Shown here piece by piece: positions 57,656-64,000 of a stretch of DNA of 64,000 nucleotides. How positions within the stretch are numbered: the stretch's first letter is position 1; each line of letters begins with the position of its first letter. The notes under the pieces are model-generated. The model was not told where the DNA came from and made no database searches. It worked only from the letters and a program-made list of their open reading frames with translations. The stretch is taken from NCBI GenBank assembly GCA_944990035.1, contig CALYLX010000126.1:2480001-2544000 (forward strand), given 5' to 3'. The translations under genes were made by a program, and so were the position numbers. Origin of the DNA: Clitopilus passeckerianus (lineage: Eukaryota; Basidiomycota; Agaricomycetes; Agaricales; Entolomataceae).

Positions 57656-60127
57656 ATGCTGGGACGAGCAGACCCTGAGGCAGGGAGCCCAACGGACCAA
57701 GAACGAGAGTCGTTGCTGCCAACCAGCGAACCAGTCATGAAGACGCCATTGGAGGACCCATACACCAATCTGAAGAAACCATTCTTTGTTCGCAAACAGT
57801 TCGCTGCATGGCAGCTTTCAATTGCATTCCTTGCCGGCTTGTTTGCATGTGGAATCGCCCAGCTGGCTATCATGGGTCCAGATTGTTTCTCGAAGAGCCA
57901 TGGTGGGAACGGGCGAGTTGCAGATGGCAATGCTAACGTCTTCGCCCCACCGTATGTCGGTTCTACCGAACAACACAACTACCCTCCGACATCGCCCACG
58001 AACGCCTACCCTAGCCAGTTCCCCACCAGCATAGGCTACGCTGGTCCCACGCCTACCGGAGCTGAGCCTGCCGTCATCGCCACTGCACCCAGCCAGCCCC
58101 TCCATACCGGCGCTCCTCAGCTGGTACTACCGGAGTCCTTCGGTCACAAGAAACAGGGCAAAGGATTCAACTTGTTCCAGAAATGGGGCAACCTATCCCC
58201 GTGGTACTCCGTACCCCGAACTTCGTTCGGACTGGATTCAGGACCAGAAGCCCCTGATACCTGCCGTATCACTGGCCTTCACTTGCTTCATAGGCATGGT
58301 GCTCGTTACCCTACATCCTACGGTAGGTGATTTCCCCTTTTTCCAGTTAATATTTGACTGATCGCTTGTAGCCTCTTATGGTGGTCCATCGAAATTGGCC
58401 GGAAAGCTGAATAAAGCAGCAGCAAACTGGACTGGAACAGGAGACCTTGATTTCTTGAACACATGGTACGCTTCTTGACCATTCCTACTGTCACTCTCTT
58501 ACACGGTTCATCGCAGGACCCATAAGCTTGGCGAGGAGTGTATGTAATACAACCACCCTTCCGGCCAGCCAGCTGATCATCTATTCACTAGTACTCACTC
58601 CCTTCGGGCGTCAACAACTCTGTGAGCGCCATACATCTCGAAGTTGTAATATCAAACTCACTCACCCCCTTCCTCAGATGATCTCGGAATCTCCATGAGG
58701 CTCAAATATGGCTTCCTTCTCAAGGTGATCACCCCCCACCCCAGCGGCCTCACGATTACTGAGCTTCTTTTCAGAACTTCACCGAGTCCAACACGCTTCC
58801 AGTCTTCCGAACCGAATCCCAAGACCGCATGCTCCAGTCGGCTCTCAACTTCGCCTTGGGTTTCTTCGGTTACCCCCTCGAGGGCAAATACCTACAAAGC
58901 GTCACCATTGAGGCGAAAGGGGTGAGTTGAGGGAAACTTCACCCGGTAACTTTTACTCAGGTTTTCTCCGCTTCTCCAGTTCAACAATACACTTGCTCCA
59001 TACGATACGTGAGTTTTTCTAGAACCTCCTCCGAATTCCTGACTAATTAACTGGCCGTTCGCAATAGTTGTGACAATGCCAACGACAGGTCCAGGAGTGG
59101 CCGTGGAGACTTCTATGTCGCGCACTGGGCAAACAGGTACCTCAAGGACGCTCAAGCACGTATCAAGAAGGACATCAAGGGTTTCGACCTCACCATTGAG
59201 GATGTATTCACCATGCAGCAGATGTGCTCGTATGAGGTCAGTTGCTTGCACCGTGGCCCCAATGTAACAACTAGTCCTGATACTTCCGATGCAGACCGTC
59301 GCCATCGGCTACTCTAGATTCTGTGAACTCTTCACTGAAGAAGAATGGGAAGGCTTTAACTATGCATGGGATCTCTACTTCTGGTACGTCCTTGTTTCCT
59401 GACATTCCTTATATGTACTGATCACCTTCATCTGTGAAAAGGTACGGCAGCGCCTTCGGTTCCCCAGTTGCCCGAGTTCAGGGCATTGGCTGGATCAAGG
59501 AGCTTGTTGCACGTCTCACCCATACTCGCATCAAGGATCATAACACCTCGACCAACTCTACTCTTGACGATGACCCAATCACGTTCCCTCTTGACCAAGC
59601 CCTCTACGTTGATGCTACCCATGAGGTTGTCGTTCTCAACAGTACGTATAGTAAATTTTTTGGCGGTCATGGTGTTGATCGGTGACATTATGCAGTTATC
59701 ACTGCTCTCAACCTGACTAACTTTGCTGTCGACGGCCCATTGCCATACACCCACATGCCCAAGGAACGCGCCTTCCGTGTTGCACAACTGGCACCATTCG
59801 CAACCAATCTACAATTCCAGCGTATGTGCTTGCTATGTCTTCATTTCATACCCTTCCTAATCTTCTATTGTCTTCTCAGTCCTAGAATGCGACTCTATTC
59901 CCGGCCAACAAATCCGCATTATCATCAACGACGGAGTAACACCTCTTACTGGTATTAAAGGCTGCCCTGAACAGAAAGATGGGATGTGCCCCGTGGACAC
60001 TTTCGTCAAAGCTCAGACTGAAATAATTGACGATACGGATTGGAACTGGGAATGTTACGGCGACTGGGTTGTTCCTCCGGGTCCGGCTTGGAACACAACA
60101 ACTGGTCAGCCTCCCCGTAAGCCATGA
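57656..60127 (+). CDS. membrane-anchored histidine acid phosphatase (phytase-like)
   Basis: Branch-2 histidine phosphatase that releases phosphate from phosphomonoesters. Start MLGRADPEAGSPTDQERESL. A single TM helix at about residues 51-74 (WQLSIAFLAGLFACGIAQLA) acts as a type II signal anchor, followed by a Pro/Thr-rich stem. The catalytic motif is RHGARYPT, within LHLLHRHGARYPTSY. Joined exons give YGGPSKLAGKLNKAAANWTG, FRTESQDRMLQSALNFALGF, then the second active-site motif as HE (YVDATHEVVVLN) where many phytases have HD. Cysteines typical of the family are present (CDNANDRS; ECDSIPGQQIRIIINDGV; CYGDW). About eight or nine short introns. The ATG at 57656 was chosen because upstream codons open only with TTG. 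Phosphate acquisition at the cell surface is likely. Confidence 0.88.
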
Positions 60128-60343
60128 GGGGTTCAAGTCTTTGCCATAACCGCAAAGAGTATCTACTTTGTTGCACTGATGTATATTATACCTTTAATGA
60201 CGAATATCATTGTGTTGCTGACTTTATGTTTTCGTGTCAATTGTGGACAAATAAATCAAGATCTACCAGTACAATACGTGTGGATGCGACGCAAATGATT
60301 CTTACAAGATGAATAAATAAAATGCGCGCGTATAATATCTGAA

Positions 60344-62549
60344 TCACATTTTGCTGTAGGGCTTGATAAAAACAGGGAGTTGATTCCCTCCTTCAGGATC
60401 AGAACGCAGAACAGGTCGCTGAACGACTGAGGCTTTCTTCTGGATATCCTGCACAGGAACTGCAAGCTCGAACTCGAATGCCCGAATCAGCGAGAACAGA
60501 AGGGCCTTGATCCTAATCATGCCAGAATTATTGAGCAACCATTCCCCCTTACAGCCATAGAAGACTTACTCGATAAGGGAGAATCGATATCCAATGCAAG
60601 CTCGCGGACCGCCAAGGAAAGTCAGGAGATTGCTCCATACACCAGGAATTGTCGTTGCACCGTCAGGTATGGCAGCCCAACGTTCGGGCTTGAACTCCGT
60701 TGCATCCTCTCCCCATAGTTCCTTGCTCCTATGGATTGCCAGAATAGGAATGAAGAGAGTCTGTCCCTTCTTGACCCTAAACCGAGGATCAGCTATATGC
60801 GCAACTGGAAACGGTTGGAACCTACTGGATTTCGTACTGCATCTTGCCATTGAGATCCATGAAAGGCTCGCTTAAGGGCAGAACGTCGTCCCTGACCGCA
60901 ACTCGAATAGTGGAGGGTACGGGGGCATGAAGCCTCAAAGTCTCACGGACAACCATGTCAAGGTAGGGCAGGGCATTGAGCTGGTCCATGGTCGGTGTCT
61001 CGGTGTCAACGGCGAGTAACTCCTCCCGAAGCTTGCTCTGAACTGCAATAGCTTGAGTCAAGGCAAATATTGCCCAGGTTACGGCATTGCTGTCGCAAAT
61101 TATTAGAACGGCGAAGGCAATTTAGATAACCCGAATTAATACCTCGTAGTTTCATGTCCAGCGACCAAGAATGTTGGAACCTCTGTTCATAATGACTATC
61201 AGCGGAAGCTTGTGGTATCGTGTTGCCTGAGACTCACGGGCCAAAACATCGTCATCGGACAACCTCTGGTTCTCTGGCAAATCAGTCGCCATGTTCGCCC
61301 TCACCAGCAGCGTCAGCAAATCGCGTCCTCTTGATTTGTCGTGAATCGAGGCCTTGCTCTCCCTGATCAGCCGGTGGCCAATTCTATTCATGGTCGCCTT
61401 AGAGTGCTGGACTTCTTTCTCTCTGTCCATAGGCTGCAATGATTTAGCGCTAGTCACGCATGACTATATGCGACTAGAAATGACTTACCAAAATTCGAAG
61501 AGGAGGGAAAAAGCCTGCAAGTATAGGCAAAATTGGGAAGGAGTTCTGAGTCTGGAACAGCGCTTCAAATGCCTTGCTGAGTTCGTTCGGCTCGCCATTT
61601 GGGTTCAGGGTGTTGAAGTTGTAGTTGAAACCTGCGAGTCCAATGACGTCCAGTGTCATTTTGGTCAACCATGAGAGAACGTTGATGCGATTGTTGCCAG
61701 TTTCTTTGATTTGTTCCATCCAGATATCCCGAAGCTATACGAGAAGCATCAGAATGTTGTCAGGTGGAATCTAGGACAAATACACCCTCACCTCATTGGA
61801 TTTCTCAACGAAGATTTCAGTCAACTCTCGGATCTGGGCGGGGCCAAACGCAGGGTTCTGTAAGGTCCGGATGAGTCCAAGAAAGTTGGGGAAGACAGCT
61901 AAGAAGCATACCATGATTCGGCGCTGTAACCCTTGGTCAGTCTCACATTTCGGAGGCGTAGGCATGTGGATTCACCTGATGCTTATGCTTGTCCTCCTCT
62001 ACGACCAGCACACCTGAATGAGAATGCGTCAATCACGGTGGTTGAGTATGTTTCGGCGAATATATGCTACCATCTCCTAGGATTCTTGACAGTTGGAACC
62101 GAGCCGGACCAGGTTTCTGATAGGTGTAGCTATTTGTGAGGATATGCGAGATCGCTTTGGTATCCATCGTGAACAAACGTGTCATCTAGAGGCAAAACTT
62201 TGTCAGCCCATGAAGGATGTCCAAGATAGGTCCACATACCCCAAGGAACGCTTTGTATCGAATGGTCTTTCCATGCTCCGCTACCCATTTCTCGTGCATA
62301 ACCGAATTCTCCTGTCGCAGATCATCAGGGTTACCGATACATCTAGATATGGTTTGCGCCACTTACAGCTTCCCAAATCTCCTTGAAGTTTCCATACAGC
62401 CAACTCTTGCTTTCTGGCCCAGGTAAAGCCCGTAGTGGAGACGTCAGCTCACTGTAGATGAGCCTCAACACCCTGTAGATGCCGTACGCGGTCAAAGTCG
62501 CAGCCAGAGAGCCAGCCAATCGGACAGCAGCGCCAGATACCGAAGTCAT
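60344..62549 (-). CDS. cytochrome P450 monooxygenase
   Basis: Microsomal P450 unrelated in subfamily to the one at 0.6-2.6 kb. The N-terminal anchor is [20 protein letters not shown], then the proline region [20 protein letters not shown]. Later pieces: [20 protein letters not shown] (C-helix to E region type motif), the I-helix [10 protein letters not shown] with the conserved acid-Thr pair, the K-helix [17 protein letters not shown] with ExxR, PERW, and the haem loop [15 protein letters not shown] with the ligand Cys. Ends FIKPYSKM. Many introns. The sequence resembles the large agaric families that oxidise fatty acids, alkanes or xenobiotics. The substrate is unknown. Confidence 0.9.
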
Positions 62550-63290
62550 TATGGTAGTTATGTTCTAAAGTCGTATTCTGAGGACAAGGTCGAACACGCA
62601 GTTCATGCACAATCCTTTGCAGGTTTAAGAGCTCTGATCACCACATACGACATTCGGCAGACGTGTAAGCAACAAATGTAAGCGGTCTCCGGGATATTCA
62701 CATGTTGTTGGCACAATGTCGCGGCAGAGGTTCGGCGATTGCTTCGGTTGCTGTTGACCTCGCTGAGCAATTGTAGCGGCGAAAAGGTGTTTGGAGCTCA
62801 GAAGTGAGTAATTTTAGAATTCCAAAGTCAGAACATCGGGGCCTGCCGAGCGCTCAGTTGGCGCCTTGAGGCTTGTTATCTTCTGCGCAGCGCTTGCGTG
62901 TAAAAGGAACAGATGAAGGAGAAAGTCTATTCAATCATCATCTTTGGATTAGAAAACGCGGAGTATCTTCCCCTCAAGGCTATGCAGCTGTTAATTCCTG
63001 TGAGAAGATTGGTATATACATAGATACAGTATGTATTCTGTGTGAGGATGGCCGGAACGACATGAGTGGAAGATGAGATAGAGACACTAGGGTGTGAGTA
63101 GTGTGACGAGTACAAATGCAACAAAACACAGCAATCTAAAGATATGCCAAGCTCGAGCCGATAGGGATATCCAATAACTAATCGCTAGCAATAAACAGAA
63201 TAAGTAGTAAACGAGAGTCTGGGTAAGAAATCAGTGAAATCCAGATAGGTAGCGCCCGGCGAAGCAAACCAACGTAGCATCCCTCCCCAA
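62550..63290. other. intergenic region between P450 and DUF6699 gene
   Basis: About 0.74 kb of P450 5' flank and DUF6699 3' flank. Nothing else recognised. Confidence 0.4.
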
Positions 63291-64000
63291 TCACGTCAAG
63301 CCGTTATCAGAAGGAGCTCTCGAAGGCCCCCTCGAGGGAGCTCTCGACCTGCTCCTCGCACTCTTTGCACTCCTAGCAGACGCAGCCTCCATCTCCTCAT
63401 CAATCCTCCTCTGCTGCTCCTCATGCTCCCTAAGCTCCTCAGCGGTCAAAGCATACTGCCTAACACACCGCAACAAAAACGTCGCTGGCAGCACCGCACC
63501 CACAATCTGTTTAACATACCCAGGATCATCCACGATCCCACCAAACACCGCTTCCTGCCCCAAGAAGTCCAACTTCCTCAGCCCGTCACCTAACCGTCCT
63601 CCGGGAACACCGTGCGCTCTTGAGCGGTTGAAATGGTAGCTTTTACCTACGGCGGCTTGCATTGCCGAGTTGAGGGATTTGAATTCCCCGCCGGGTGTGA
63701 TCTTCGACATTTCATCCCCGATTCTTTCGATGATGTCCCCGCAAGTGACGCCTTCGTCTGGGTTGCTCGCTACGACCTCGATTGTCCATGGGAAGGTTTT
63801 TGAAAGGATCCTGATCCTGTCCACCCGTGGCCAAGTCGCTGGCTCGCTACGACCTTTTGACCATGATACATGTGTAGGGTCCGTGGATCTTTGACAGTGA
63901 CTTGCAGGGAAGAGCATAGACCACTTCAAGTGTGGCCGGTCCGCGTCTGGTCCGCTTTCAGGCACGGGTTCAATGAGGGGATTGAGCTGGAGCTTGGAGA
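63291..64000 (-). CDS. DUF6699-type protein, 5' part outside the window
   Basis: The open frame enters from the window edge with LQLNPLIEPVPESGPDADRP, followed by HLKWSMLFPAS, FPWTIEVVASNPDEGVTCGD and IIERIGDEM. This agrees with the agaric DUF6699 fold (NPLIEP near the start, then a W-x-I-x-V strand and a VT-x-x-D helix). The C-terminus has a charged coiled coil (TAEELREHEEQQRRIDEEME) and a Ser/Arg-rich end (ARSRSRAPSRGPSRAPS) before the stop at 63291. Function is unknown. The start codon is not in the window. Confidence 0.8.
   Translation of the reverse strand, partial: SKLQLNPLIEPVPESGPDADRPHLKWSMLFPASHCQRSTDPTHVSWSKGRSEPATWPRVDRIRILSKTFPWTIEVVASNPDEGVTCGDIIERIGDEMSKITPGGEFKSLNSAMQAAVGKSYHFNRSRAHGVPGGRLGDGLRKLDFLGQEAVFGGIVDDPGYVKQIVGAVLPATFLLRCVRQYALTAEELREHEEQQRRIDEEMEAASARSAKSARSRSRAPSRGPSRAPSDNGLT

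Overview
The window looks like nuclear DNA from an agaric-type basidiomycete (Agaricomycetes). Genes are dense and carry many short introns of roughly 49-70 bases with GT..AG ends. Several proteins belong to classes typical of mushrooms: expanded cytochrome P450s and GMC oxidoreductases, a DOPA-dioxygenase-like protein, F-box proteins preceded by a coiled coil, a DUF6699 protein, and families PL14 and PL8. All coordinates come from reading the sequence by eye; exon joins were worked out from splice signals, reading frame and family resemblance.

Layout. 0.6-9.0 kb: a P450 (-), a GMC alcohol oxidase (-) and a 14-TM-class MFS exporter (+), a possible small metabolic cluster. 10-15.3 kb: convergent housekeeping genes, the polyadenylation factor Pfs2 (+) and a CBM21-type PP1 targeting subunit (-). 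16.9 kb: tRNA-Thr(AGT). 17.3-23.0 kb: an M50B-like membrane metalloprotease and two F-box-type genes (all -). 23.3-24.2 kb: a DOPA 4,5-dioxygenase-like gene with eight exons, one of only 5 nt.

24.4-33.7 kb holds the most unusual part: five tandem paralogues, all on the minus strand. Each encodes a secreted KRE9/KNH-like beta domain, a Ser/Thr-rich stalk, one transmembrane helix with an Arg-rich stop and a cytoplasmic tail. Tails differ between copies, and the two upstream-most copies (D and E) have broken frames. The organisation resembles Wsc/Mid2-type wall sensors, but I do not recognise the family as characterised.

34.5-46 kb: a Rab11/Ypt31 GTPase (-), then on the plus strand an L-rhamnose mutarotase, a PL14 lyase and a PL8 lyase (two apparent frameshifts), followed by tandem paralogous methyltransferases with His-rich tracts. 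This is a plausible acidic-polysaccharide degradation neighbourhood. 46-50 kb: REV1 translesion polymerase (-). 50.6 kb: a 61-residue secreted peptide gene with a TATA box. 51.5-57.4 kb: three decayed F-box paralogues (-). 57.7-64 kb: a membrane-anchored histidine acid phosphatase (+), a second P450 (-) and the 3' part of a DUF6699 gene (-) that runs off the window.

The conserved genes (Pfs2, Rab11, REV1, PP1 subunit, phosphatase) read through cleanly. Disruptions fall only in recently duplicated or accessory families, which argues for real decay more than for general sequence error.
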